Below, one piece after another: positions 47,573 to 58,373 of a DNA stretch of 64,000 nt. The position numbers and the translations under genes are program-made. The notes beneath the pieces are model-generated. The model was not told where the DNA came from. It made no database searches and worked only from the letters and a program-made list of their open reading frames with translations. The stretch is from NCBI GenBank assembly GCA_020726505.1, contig JAHLEZ010000019.1:186001-250000 (forward strand). The letters run 5' to 3'. Within the stretch, counting starts at the first letter, position 1; every line of letters starts with the position of its first letter. The stretch is from Leptodontidium sp. MPI-SDFR-AT-0119 (taxonomy: Eukaryota; Ascomycota; Leotiomycetes; Helotiales; Leptodontidiaceae).

Positions 47573-48262
47573 TCAATACACACCCGGCACGAATCTCTTC
47601 GTCTTCTGATGCCAAACTTCCCATTCCTTCCCAAAAGCCCCCTTCAACATTCTCTCCTCATCCGCAACTCTAACCCTCCCCAAATACACCGCCGCACCCG
47701 CCAACCCCCAGCCTACAACCCTCCACCACGGACTCTTCGCAACACCCTCACTCATCCAACATCCCGCAAGCCCATCGGGCCTCTCAAAAAGCAGCACATT
47801 AGCCGCAGCCACAATAGCATTCGCAATATATGACGGATGCTGCACGTAGGCGTATAATCCCGTCGTGACTAGACTCTGAGGCTTGGCGAGCTTGAATGTG
47901 AAATTCTTGCCCAATTGCGCGAAGGCTAGGAGGCGGATCGGTGCAAAGATTACTATCAGACTGAGGCAGATTGCGGAGTGTTTGGTCCAGGCGAAGAGGG
48001 AGAGGTTCAGACTGGATGGGTTGGGACAGAGGAGGTAGGTAGGGGAGATGGGGTTGAGGATTAGCAGGGCGTGGTGGATGCCGACTAGGACGACGCTGAG
48101 ACGGCGGACGAGAATGAATGTTGGGCTTGCGAAGATGGTGATGCGGTCTGGGACGGTGGAGTTTGGCGTTGGGTTGGGAGGCGTGAAGCATTGGAGGCTT
48201 AGGTAGGTGGAAAGGAGGGTGGTGAGAACGAGGAGGATCGTGGGCGGGTCTGGTATATCCAT
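47573..48262 (-). CDS. Isoprenylcysteine/phospholipid methyltransferase-like membrane protein
   Basis: Single-exon 229 aa, four to five membrane segments (for example ILLVLTTLLSTYLSL at the N-terminus and WWRVVGWGLAGAAVYLG near the end). The C-terminal ICMT/PEMT motif is visible: LVTTGLYAYVQHPSYIAN and then DEERMLKGAFGKEW with the paired Glu of the cofactor site. The usual R of the RHP-Y motif is Q here (VQHPSY), a change that could affect S-adenosylmethionine binding or reflects family variation. It probably methylates a lipid or prenylated cysteine; substrate unknown. Confidence 0.75.
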   Translation of the reverse strand: MDIPDPPTILLVLTTLLSTYLSLQCFTPPNPTPNSTVPDRITIFASPTFILVRRLSVVLVGIHHALLILNPISPTYLLCPNPSSLNLSLFAWTKHSAICLSLIVIFAPIRLLAFAQLGKNFTFKLAKPQSLVTTGLYAYVQHPSYIANAIVAAANVLLFERPDGLAGCWMSEGVAKSPWWRVVGWGLAGAAVYLGRVRVADEERMLKGAFGKEWEVWHQKTKRFVPGVY

Positions 48263-49340
48263 GGCGATGAGAAAGTGGGTGTCAAGTAAGTTCCGGAACT
48301 TTGGAATTTATTAGTAAGTTGACAATTCAAATGGAGTAATCGAAAACGAGGGGAATTCTACCTGCAACCGCAATAGTATTTTTTAGTTGTCTGTAGGCAG
48401 TTGTGCGGCTTAGAGATGGATGAGTTGATTTATATGAGGCGAGATGTTGGAACTTTCGCTTGGCCTGCTTGCTGCTGCGCCATTGCAGAATTCGTGCTCG
48501 CTTAAGCGCTCTTACGGCGTATTGTGACCAGAGTAGATATTTGGACCGCTGCTGGGGATGTGAAGTGCCTACTATTTGTATTCGTATCCTGCTTTCCCTA
48601 TTAGATTTAGCTAGATGTTCATAAGTTTGTTTCCTTTCTACTTGCTACCGATGCCTCCCACCTCGCTTAGCCCAGACATTTTGACGGTGCGAAAGTTGGC
48701 AATCCTAAGTAGCTACCTAGTACTCTTTTGAACGTTAAATTATCCAATTCATATTAAATGAACACCTTCCGCGATATTTTGTTCGCCTAGCCACGAGAAG
48801 TTTCTCTGGGGGATGGAATGGCACTCAGATGAGACAGTATCATCCAGGCGATTGTCCTGTGCAGTAAAGGCTGAAGAAAAATTATCTTTGGTACTGGAAG
48901 AGATTGAGGAACTCTCTAAGTCATCGGCAAAGTTCTTCAATATGTACCTTAGCTGCCCCAAATGAGGTGTGATTAAATACAAAACGTACCTTCAAAGCAG
49001 TGGACGACTAGCGTCTGTCAGCCTTGCGCATTCCAGCCCGTGCCGAGGTCAGCCTTGTCAACATCCCTGCGGGAAGTGCGTAATGGCGGGAGCGAGGAGG
49101 CGATTATAACCAACCCAACGAAGAAGTCAACATCACATCTAACTTTCTTCTGACTCCCACAAGAACAATCACCGCTCTCGTTTGCACAAATCATACAATT
49201 GGACAGCCAATGATCTTTCACGAATAAGGGGGGGAAACGGTCTAAACACAACAGGAAACAACAACACACAGATAACTTCGAGCCACAAATTTTCCTACTC
49301 AACCAGTCCACCAACTCGTGCAATCGAGGGGAAGCCTCTC
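48263..49340. other. Intergenic 1.1 kb
   Basis: No gene seen; the last 150 bp are the leader of the next gene (A-rich, CACA repeats near 49250-49275). Confidence 0.4.
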
Positions 49341-50543
49341 ATGTCTGAACTTGCCTGGTTCTTTGCCAGTGCTGTCTTTGTATGGTACCTGGTCAAAACA
49401 CTATCTTCTGCCATGCCTGTAGCTCCACAATCAACCATGGAAGAAGACCCCGCAACCTCATTCTACGACTCCGATCGATACATTCCAAGCGTCGAAGATG
49501 TGATCACTACGAAAGATTCTATACACAAGAACTGCAAGCTTCCGATAGAGCTTGTAGATACGATCATCGACTTCGCAGAGTACTTCCCACGCACGACGAT
49601 GTGCCGTACAGGTGGAGAGCTTCGTGTACGAGCTGGTAGATCTGGCTTGGGCGGGCACTCTGAGGATCGATTTATTGTAAGTCCAAGATCCAACTTGGAG
49701 AATAGTTGCTAATAGCTACGCAGTTGAGATCCTTCCCTTTAGGTTACATCCCTAAAGGAACCCTTCCTACCAGTTGCTCCATGACTTCTGCGAACGAAGC
49801 CTACCCCACCATCCCCCCAAGTCCATGGCAGGACCCTGCGGCACTTCCTTCTGATGTAACGGAAGACATAAAAGAGCGGTGGGCAAGTGAGAGTCACATA
49901 CGGGGAGAGTTTCCATGCCGAAAGATAGTATTTACACTTGTAAGCCATGATCAAGGCTGGGGTGGTGAACCGGGACACCATGGCACATACAAAGGCTCTT
50001 TCACTTGGTTTGATGTTGGGAAGGAGAGAATACACCTTTCTCAAGACAGTGCGTATATCCATTGGGGCTAGTTTAATACCTCCGCAGTACAATGCTAATA
50101 CATCTTTAGTATCCACCATGAATCCTGAGAACGTCGAGATGTTTCCCGCGATTTTACCTGAACACGGCTCGCCAGAATGGAAGAAGGAAAATACGCCACT
50201 AGCCTGCACAGTTGAGACTCTTCAACCGAGAGTCCACCCACATTCCGCAATCCGCTTCGAGCATCCTCTTCTCCCAACGTTAGACTGTTTGCAGAAGAAC
50301 CGGACCTCTACTAAAGAAGCTGAGGAGTACAAGATTGTATGGACGTGCCATGACAATGTTGATCCGGATTCGTTAGAAGGAAAGGCGTTGGAGGATCAAG
50401 GACGAGGAAGGAATACTGCAAATGGGCAGTTTGTTAGGGACATGAAGGTTGGAGATATTGTGACTGTTTGGGGAAAGGCGCGTTTTCCCGGTTGGGTCAA
50501 TATGATCGAGACTGTTCGGATCGATGTTTATTGGGCGGTATGA
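49341..50543 (+). CDS. Conserved fungal protein of unknown function
   Basis: Model: 49341-49676, 49724-50048 and 50110-50543 (364 aa), introns of 47 and 61 nt in frame. An N-terminal hydrophobic stretch (SELAWFFASAVFVWYLVKTL) suggests a membrane anchor if this start is right; then LPIELVDTIIDFAEYFP, an F-box-like helix, a middle block around KIVFTLVSHDQGWGGEPGHHGTYKGSFTWFDVG, and a C-terminal block KVGDIVTVWGKARFPGWVN typical of a recurrent unnamed fungal family. No catalytic motif is seen. Alternative starts: an in-frame ATG 53 codons upstream (49182) and Met about 24 codons downstream. Confidence 0.7.
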
Positions 50544-52367
50544 AAGTTTTTGGAGTATTGATACCAGTCATGAATTCATTGTTCAGAAATATGGTCGATT
50601 CGGTCTCTCAAATTTGCCTGTGCTATTTTTCGAGTGTAGAACATCCCTCGTCTTCTAACATCCCTAAACAGCTCGGGTCCATATAACTCATGCCCCTGAT
50701 ACTTTGGATGCAGGTAAGGCTATTTGTTACTCTCGCTGGGAAACGGAGTTTGCTCAATTCTAGGATGTTCGTTGTCTCCCAATCGTGACTTCCATCAACA
50801 CCTCGATTATGGCACCTTCCCTCACTGAGGCCATCAAATTGTCAATGATGAGGTCAGTATTTCTAGGTAATATTGTCGTCCCCTTCTTATTGGATCCAAA
50901 TCTCCAAAATTAATTTCTCACAACACAACTCGGGGCCATCAATAACATCCTTCCTCTCAATAAGGAAACTCCAAAGTGTGCTTGCTGTATTTGAAGAGCG
51001 TGAAGATATGCTGAAGATATGCAGCACGCAATCTCGAGAATGAAGTTGCAAAGGCCCTGCTTGATGGTTACAAGCAACAGGAAAGGCGCGTCTCGGCGCA
51101 AGAAGAACTGGAGAGGAACAGTTCTAGTTGTCAAGTCCCGGAACTCGTCATCCTCGAATTAGTTCATCAACCTCGATGAGTAGTAGTGCGACTTTCTAGA
51201 AGGCTACTGGGTCATTGAATGTGTATAAACTATCTCAGTATTCCAAATTTCTATTTTCAGAATGGCCCATCATCGCGATGATTCAGTGTTATAAGCAGCG
51301 GGTTTCGACGACCTCGTTTATTCATTCAGGGAGCAGACCCAAGTGGGGCATTGTTTACCCATTTCAACACAACGACCACCGAGACCTACCGGAATACAAA
51401 TGGCAGACTAACGAACAGTCTTTCCGGCATGGAGCCATACTTTAAAAGAAATTCAATATTCCGGACGTACTTTCAAACATTTTCTTATTCCTTGATAAAT
51501 AGTTCGCGTCGGCTACTGTAGCAGAAGTATTTCCGAAGACATTTTTGTTGGAATAGGTACATATAAAAACACCAACAATGTCAATGCTTTACCTTCATAC
51601 TTTCATTAACACCCTTCCCTGCTTGATGAGAAGCTGTTCATAGCCCAGTGAGCTGCTTTGGGTGACCAGCTAGCACAGCCACAGTTTTGCCCTTTTTGGG
51701 CTCAGTGGCTGGCTCAGCCTCATCCTAGCTGAAACACGAGTTTCGATCATCTCAGGCATTCTGCTTCGAGATCCATCCCATTTATCATATCCCTACAGAA
51801 CTCACATTACCCATTGCAGAAACTGGACAGGATGAAAATCCTCATAGCCAAGGTCCGGGAGAAGAAGGGTCGACATCGTCTCTGCCAAGGCTTGTTAGAA
51901 GAAAGAGAGCTTATTCGGCATTTTTGGGCCAGAAGTCAAAATTGTCATGTAGGTGCCCTTCGAGTTCTTATCCCTCAAAAGAATTAATACAATGATCAAT
52001 TCTAATTCCGGGCTCTCTCAATAGCATCTGCAGATGCAGAATCCAAGGAGATCAAAAAGAGTTTACATGTCTCAGCAACATTCTGGCCAGATATTGAAGA
52101 CGATGGATTTGAAATTGCCTGCCTACTCCCCATAGCCACTCAGCACTTCTGGATACACTGTCTGGTACTGGTCGCTATCGATGATGGAGTCTTGGGCGGT
52201 ACTAGAAATTACAGACGTGTGGGATTGTGTCATGTTGACAGAATAAAAGATAAGAAGATCTTTAATAACTGTGATGTGGAAACTATTGGACTCGTGTAGG
52301 AGACAAACAGCGCCGACTAAAATTTCTTTTCGGCAACTTTTCAAGAAATAATTATTTTGATTGTGAT
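50544..52367. other. Intergenic with short coding-like fragments
   Basis: No complete gene. A plus-strand stretch near 51040-51180 reads as a Glu/Lys/Gln-rich helical fragment ending in TGA, and another near 52023-52140 is coding-like; both lack starts and family features and are probably relics. Confidence 0.35.
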
Positions 52368-53636
52368 CTAAACGGCTGACCCTTCAACTTCCTCCTGAAT
52401 CTTTTCTTCAGCAATGAGACCTGGCTGGTCTTACCCTTCTGGCAGTCTAGAGTTTGCCGTTTGCTTTCTTGTCCCAATATCCTTCCGTGCCTCACGAAAC
52501 GCAACGACCAAAGTCCCAATCTCATGCTTCTGCACCTTTATTCTCTTCTCCAAGCTCTCAATCTCATCAAACCTTCTCTCTAAAGAATATTCACGGATCA
52601 ACCTCCTCCATTTTCCCGTTTCGTCGACGAGGAGCTCCCCCAAATCATCTTCGTAGAACACAAGATGGTTCCTCACACTCATGACCACATCATGCAGCGC
52701 CTCAATCTCGGGCTCTAATCTTACCACAATCTTTTTGAACAGCGTCAAATTTCCCTGGACCGTGGCTCCTCCCCAATATTCCGACGAGAAGAAAGTATTC
52801 GGCTGTGTCGAGAACTTCTCTGCAAGACTTTGCGCAATAACCAGAATGGAGTCCTCGAATTCTTGGAATATGGCTTCGCCCTCTACACTTTTGGCGCTTA
52901 GTGCATTGATACTAACATTTGTTACTTCGGAAGTCTGCTAGTAGGGATTTGCAAGTGCTCGGTGACCAGCAACGGGATAGTTCAGCGCATTTCCACCCAG
53001 CTTGTGATCACTTATCTCGATTTCTTGTCTCACTCGATATAAACCATTCCCAAGGGAAGTTAATGCCTCGTTTCTAACAACAAGAAGCTCTTCAAGGAAT
53101 TTCGGGATAGCTTAGCCCGCAAATGCTCCCAGGTTGTATTTCTGCAGATCGTCTTCATAATAGACCCCGCTTTGCATATCGCTCTCCATAGTAGCGACAT
53201 CTAAACCAAGAGAGAGCGCAGCTTGGATACACTTTTCATGAAGATTTTGGATGTCGGCAATGTTGAAGCAGAGGTTTGCGAGTCGTTCGGATACGGTTGG
53301 CGTTCGCTGAAACGCATAGAGCTTTGAGGCAGACGCAGCAGAGAAGCGTCGCGGTCTAATACAATATGTTGTACTGAGACTTGTGCAAAAAGAGGGAAAG
53401 ATAATGTAGTTAGGGTAGTTGATTGTGGGCTTAGAATTGTTGCATAGGCTGTAGAGGGAGATATCGAAGCTGGCCGCCGACACAACGAAGAGTGCTGCAC
53501 CTGCCAGTAAATTGATGGAGTAGATGAGTGGTCGGTTGTTCCTGAATGTTGTTTTCAGAAAGTAGAGGATGCTTTTACCGTGGACTTTTCTTCGGGCTGC
53601 CTTTCTCGACCCTTTCGCTGTTTCGAGGGTCGCCAT
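52368..53636 (-). pseudogene. Membrane/coiled-coil protein with three in-frame nonsense codons
   Basis: One frame of 423 codons on the minus strand from ATG 53636 to TAG 52368-52370, interrupted by TAA (53112-53114), TAG (52938-52940) and TAA (52431-52433). Every stop can be derived from CAA or CAG by CpA to TpA. The protein would have a basic N-terminus, a hydrophobic anchor (PLIYSINLLAGAALFVVSAASF), and a long region with helical periodicity and conserved-looking spacing on both sides of each stop. Family not recognised. Intactness elsewhere implies recent inactivation. Confidence 0.65.
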
Positions 53637-54281
53637 TGCTTTCGGGAGGGAGAGAGGATACAGTTAAGGAGTAATACTTTACTTCGCTTGCTTTCTCCAG
53701 TAAGGCAGGCGTAAAAATGAAAATAAAATTAGAGAGTTTGAAGGTGCCTCGCCGCCTATGGTTCAAGGCGCCGGTTCATTTCTGGCTCATGTCAACAGAG
53801 AAAATGAACTCAGTCTCAATTTCTGATAGCGATCTCTAACCCTATTGGACGGTCCTTTATTCTCAGTCCATTCGCGAACAACATGTTACTAAAAACGTGT
53901 GCAACAATCGAAGGGTAAAAAAAATCCATCATAGCACGGAATTTCGATAATGTAAGCGAGGTCATCTTGTCAACAATTTAATACACTCACTTCTTTATGG
54001 TTCACAGCACATAATATCGGATAACCATTGAAATTTACTAGATTTCCTTGGACTAGAATAGGAGGCTCTCTTAGAACTTTGTATCCGAAATGGAATATTT
54101 CCATAACCGTGAAATACATGATTGATACATACACAGGTAAGTAAAGCTCCGCTACCTGAGCGAAATGATTCCAGATTAAAAACCCCCAACCGGTGAAATC
54201 CTCCCAAAGTCAGTCCTTTGAGCCGCGCACAGGTACCAGACCCTCAACAACGAAATAAAAATGGCTAAAATATGCAAAAGT
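53637..54281. other. Intergenic 0.6 kb
   Basis: AT-rich, no gene seen; a minus-strand short ORF at 53995-54207 has no features. Confidence 0.4.
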
Positions 54282-55166
54282 TTACTCATACATCCGCTTC
54301 TTCGGCGTCGAGCTCCTGACAGGACCTGAGATGGGAGACAGCGTTGCAGCGCGCTGCGATATCTGAGGAGAAGCAGTCGATGTCTCCGAACCAGCCAGAA
54401 CAGACTCAGAAGAACTCGCCACCGAAGAAATCGATGCCATCTCAACTACCAACTCTCCTGTAGCTTGGCTCGTTTCCTCAGACGAAGATGTAGTCAACAC
54501 ATCTTCTCCAAACTCCGTGCTAACAACCGAGAGGATCTCCGAAACTGAGCAAGTCGGCAGCTCAACAGTGTTCTCATTCTCAACTGCCGGTAATTCAGAA
54601 CTCTCGATAGAGGGCTCTGGCTCTTCTATGGTAGAACATGAGGTAGAGAATAACGTGCGTGTTGTCGTCGCGGTAATGATTTTCGTGCTCACGATTCTCG
54701 CTACCCCTCCCTCCTCGTAACCCTGTAGATGGGGATGGGCATGTGCATCGCTGAAATGACTAAACATAAACGCCAGCATGACAAGTCCCAGTAATGGGTA
54801 CAGCAGATAGGCCAATACAGCATCTGCGAGGTAGAAGATGTAGATGGGGATGCGGAAGCTAAGGGTTAGGAGTGAGATGATGGTGGTGAGGGTTGGGAGA
54901 CCGATGCCTGGGAAGACCCAGTCTTGGGAGATGGAGTAGGGTTCGTAGGTTGGGAGTTCTGGGGGAGTGTTAGGATATGTTGGGTTTGGTTTGGAGGATG
55001 GAGGAGCGGTAGGCATACCGTATATGAAAGGTCCTCTCTCTTCGGTTGGGAGGTAGGGCTCATAGACTGGGCTGTAGGTGTCGTACATCACTCTGCGGTT
55101 TGTGGCCGAGTGAGTGTCTCTTCCCGTTGTGCTTGTAGCCCTGTTTGCGGTATTAACGGAGAACAT
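54282..55166 (-). CDS. Hypothetical membrane protein with Ser/Thr/Glu-rich tail
   Basis: Single exon, 294 aa, not recognised. N-terminal polar and Pro-rich (PYLPTEERGPFIYGMPTAPP), then two adjacent hydrophobic helices in the middle (GLPTLTTIISLLTLSFRIPIYIFY and AVLAYLLYPLLGLVMLAFMF, about residues 90-135), then a long Ser/Thr/Glu-rich disordered C-terminus. No signal peptide. Function unknown. Confidence 0.6.
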   Translation of the reverse strand: MFSVNTANRATSTTGRDTHSATNRRVMYDTYSPVYEPYLPTEERGPFIYGMPTAPPSSKPNPTYPNTPPELPTYEPYSISQDWVFPGIGLPTLTTIISLLTLSFRIPIYIFYLADAVLAYLLYPLLGLVMLAFMFSHFSDAHAHPHLQGYEEGGVARIVSTKIITATTTRTLFSTSCSTIEEPEPSIESSELPAVENENTVELPTCSVSEILSVVSTEFGEDVLTTSSSEETSQATGELVVEMASISSVASSSESVLAGSETSTASPQISQRAATLSPISGPVRSSTPKKRMYE

Positions 55167-56200
55167 TTCGTTTGATTGAACTTCGAATACTGGAAGTTAA
55201 GATTGGCAACGAGGAAATGGAAGCTGGTTATGTAGCTTCAACAAAGGAGGGTCTGAATGTGAAGCTGGCGTCTATGTGGGGTTCGCATAAAGAAGTGAGG
55301 AAGTGTAAAGAATGACAATATGGGAATTAGAAAGGTCAACAAAGAAGGTGTTTGCAGATATACTCAAAGTACAATCTTTCTGGCACATTCGGCGGATATG
55401 TAGCAGTTCTGAGACTGAAAGACGGACCTTATAGGTTTCCAGAACTCCCAAAGACATTCAGAAACAGAGACGGCACTTCAGAACAGACAACGGTGAGAAG
55501 AACAGCGGTGGTAAGGGATCCGGTGACAACAGCAAACGGACAACTGCAGTACAATGAAATGGTTCCCAGTTGAGTTTCATATCCAACTTTGGCTTAGAAA
55601 TTTTCAGTTGCTCTAGGCCGAAGAACTTTAGTAACCCCGGCTGGAAAAGTGTCTCGGGTCGGGAGGATGCAAACTCGCGATCCCCAACCGCTCTTCCAGG
55701 CTCCCGATCTCTCCAAAGTCCATCGCCGCGCAGAGGGAACCTTCTTGGAAAATGCTGGGAATTTATAGACAAGATTATGGCAGCAAGATGACGAATTAAT
55801 CATAAATGAATATTAGAGAGGGACCCTGGGTGCTCAGCGGACTGAGTTTTCCATTTGCAGTGAATGGGAAACGACTGAAGTGAACTAAACTACTGGCGAG
55901 AGAAACATTATATATTACTAGATTGTTCGATACTTACAGCACTACTCAATCGTATCAGAATACCACCCCTGTCCATACTCTGAGAACATTATGCATAACA
56001 CTCAGTGATGTTGTACCCATCCCCATCCCACCACCGTCCTGATAACCCCTAGCCCAGCCTGAACCTGCTCCAAGATTTCGTTCCTTAACCGCCCATATAT
56101 TAACCCCTCATTGTTAAGTCCCTTTTCATCTTTTTATTCAAAACCTCTTATGACCATCCCATCCCTCCCACCCCCCAAATTTATCCATAAACCTACCCCC
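55167..56200. other. Intergenic 1.0 kb
   Basis: No gene supported; only short ORFs on both strands without features. Confidence 0.4.
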
Positions 56201-58373
56201 CTAAATCATGCTAGGAAATCTCTCCTTCGTATCCATCGGACTCGGTGTCGGCGACATAACTTCCATTATCGTCTCTCCAACCCTCAAAGGCGCTGGTCTC
56301 TTCGCAACCACCTCTCTCAACACAGGCCCGTTTCCATTTCCACCCTGGACCCCAGAATTAACGCCCAAAAAGCGGGATCCCGACACATTACTCCCCTGAG
56401 CTAGACTCATTGCACTAGCTCTCTGTGCTAGAACCGACTGTCTGTAATACGCATCATAAAAATCACTCACGCTCCCCTGCGACGTGTCGCTTTCACTCCT
56501 CATCCTCCCAACCTTCAGATCCAGAGCAGGAAGTTCCAACTGCGGGGCCTTGGACGGCAGTTGAGGAATCGGAGGCGTGTCACCCGGGGCGTCAAAGTAA
56601 CTACTACTTCGCGATGAAGTAGATGAGCTGGACGAGTTGGGCGAGTGACGGATAGCGTTCGAGTTCGAAAAGGGCGATTCGCGCGGGTGATCGAAATCGA
56701 CTTGGCGGCCTTGTACGGAACCTGCTCGGGTGCGGTTGGTAGCTGAGGGATCGTAATGCAACTGGTCGCGATCACGGCTGCGTCTGTTCTTGAGAGATTC
56801 GGATGATGGCATGCGGCTGTGGCGGCGGAGAGAGTCGCGGGTGCGAATTATGCTGTGTGAGGATGTAGAGCGTGGTTTTGGTGTCGATATTGACGTTGAG
56901 CGACTTTGGGTGTTGGGTTTTGGGAGGGCGGTGATAGAGCGAGATCGTGTACGAGAGTGTTGCATTTGGGGTGGGTATTCTAGAATGGAGGTTCTCGTGC
57001 TGTATATGCTTGAAGCAGCAGTACTGTGGCCTCGGTTTCGAGTTTTGAGAGCTTCAGTAGAGCTGTCCCGTGCATGGGTAGCGTGGAATACCGAAACACG
57101 TTGTTTGCTGACGACAGAGTCGCGGAGTATTGGCTCTGAGGGCCGCCATCCGTCGTTGCAATAGATCGGTCCTGGGAAAGTCGGTGCTGACGGATCCCAC
57201 TGCCCCTTTGGAGGAGAGCTTTGGGTTGGTGACGATGGATTCCAATTCCTTGTATCTTGAGGGAAATTCGCTTGCTCGGCAGCCGCCATTTGAGGCGTGA
57301 GATCATCCAATGGTACAGCACGAGGTGAGAACTTCCCCTCCCTTGGACTACGACGAGAAGACGGTTGATCGAGGTCGTCGTTCGTAGGGAATATGGATCG
57401 TGAGCCACCTCGAGGTGCTCGCGTTGGCAAAGGGTGGGCTGCCGGCGGAAATACTGAGAACATCGGGCTCTTGGCTCCTCGCGAGGGTTGCCGAACTGGA
57501 GGAAGGGGGGCGATTGAAGCACTTGTGCTCACGATTGATGCAGCTTCTGGCTTGATATGTCGGACAGGATTGCTCGTCGAGGGAACGAAGAGGCCTATCT
57601 TTTCGATCTCCCCTGGAAATTGTAATTTCGGAAGGTAGGAAGTTGGCCTCTCTTTAGGAGTTGATGGTCGACTGAAGTGTACATCTAAAGGAGACACCCA
57701 ACTTGGCGCTTCACCTTCCTCAAAGGTACCGGTAGTTGGCGAGACGCTCTTGAAAGACCTTGCAGATCGTGGGGATGGCAAAGGTGGTAGATATGAGCCA
57801 CCGATACCACCGACGCCAGAGGGATTGGGTGGTTGAAGTCCTAATGGCGACGGCTTTCGTTTTGTATGATTGAGACTGGAAGAAGCAAGGCTCTGGGGAA
57901 GGGAGAGCGTGCTGCTCGACGCCGAATGGCCTCCTAGCTTTCCACCTTTACTCCAATCCACAACGGGCGTGTCTGGCGACAACACGTAAGATGGTGTAGG
58001 TGAAGTTGGCCTTGATTGCGAGACACCACCAAAGTATCCATGTTCAATGGCCCGAACTCCAAACAAATCACCTTCACGAACACCCTGCCCAACTAGCTTT
58101 TCCTTGTCGGATCTTAAAGATGCTTCTAGCTCTGCCTTTTTCGTGTCTTTTTTCAGTCTTGGACCGTCAGCAAGAATCCAGCATGGTAGCTAAATGACTG
58201 ACTTTCTCTTATTCCAGGCCAATTTCATAAATCCTGCAATAAACGTCGCTCCAATAAGGCAACCGAGCACAATGCTGCGAGTTTAGCAGTTAGTAACTGG
58301 ATACGAAGTCAATTCGAATGGTTGGGACCTACCCGAATTTGTTGCCCATACTCATACTCCCGAAGGCCCCCAT
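56201..58373 (-). CDS. Single-pass membrane protein with long disordered tail
   Basis: Model: complement of 56201-58157, 58203-58274 and 58333-58373 (689 aa); introns of 45 and 58 nt in frame. The start at 58373 gives MGAFGSMSMGNKFG and leads into one hydrophobic helix IVLGCLIGATFIAGFMK, an outside-short, inside-long type topology; then a Lys-rich coil (KLKKDTKKAELEASLRSDKEKLVGQ). The remaining 600 residues are Ser/Pro/Arg-rich with repeated SRSxS and PPKG-like segments, probably heavily phosphorylated. No known family; reminiscent of fungal plasma-membrane scaffold proteins, which is only an impression. Confidence 0.68.
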
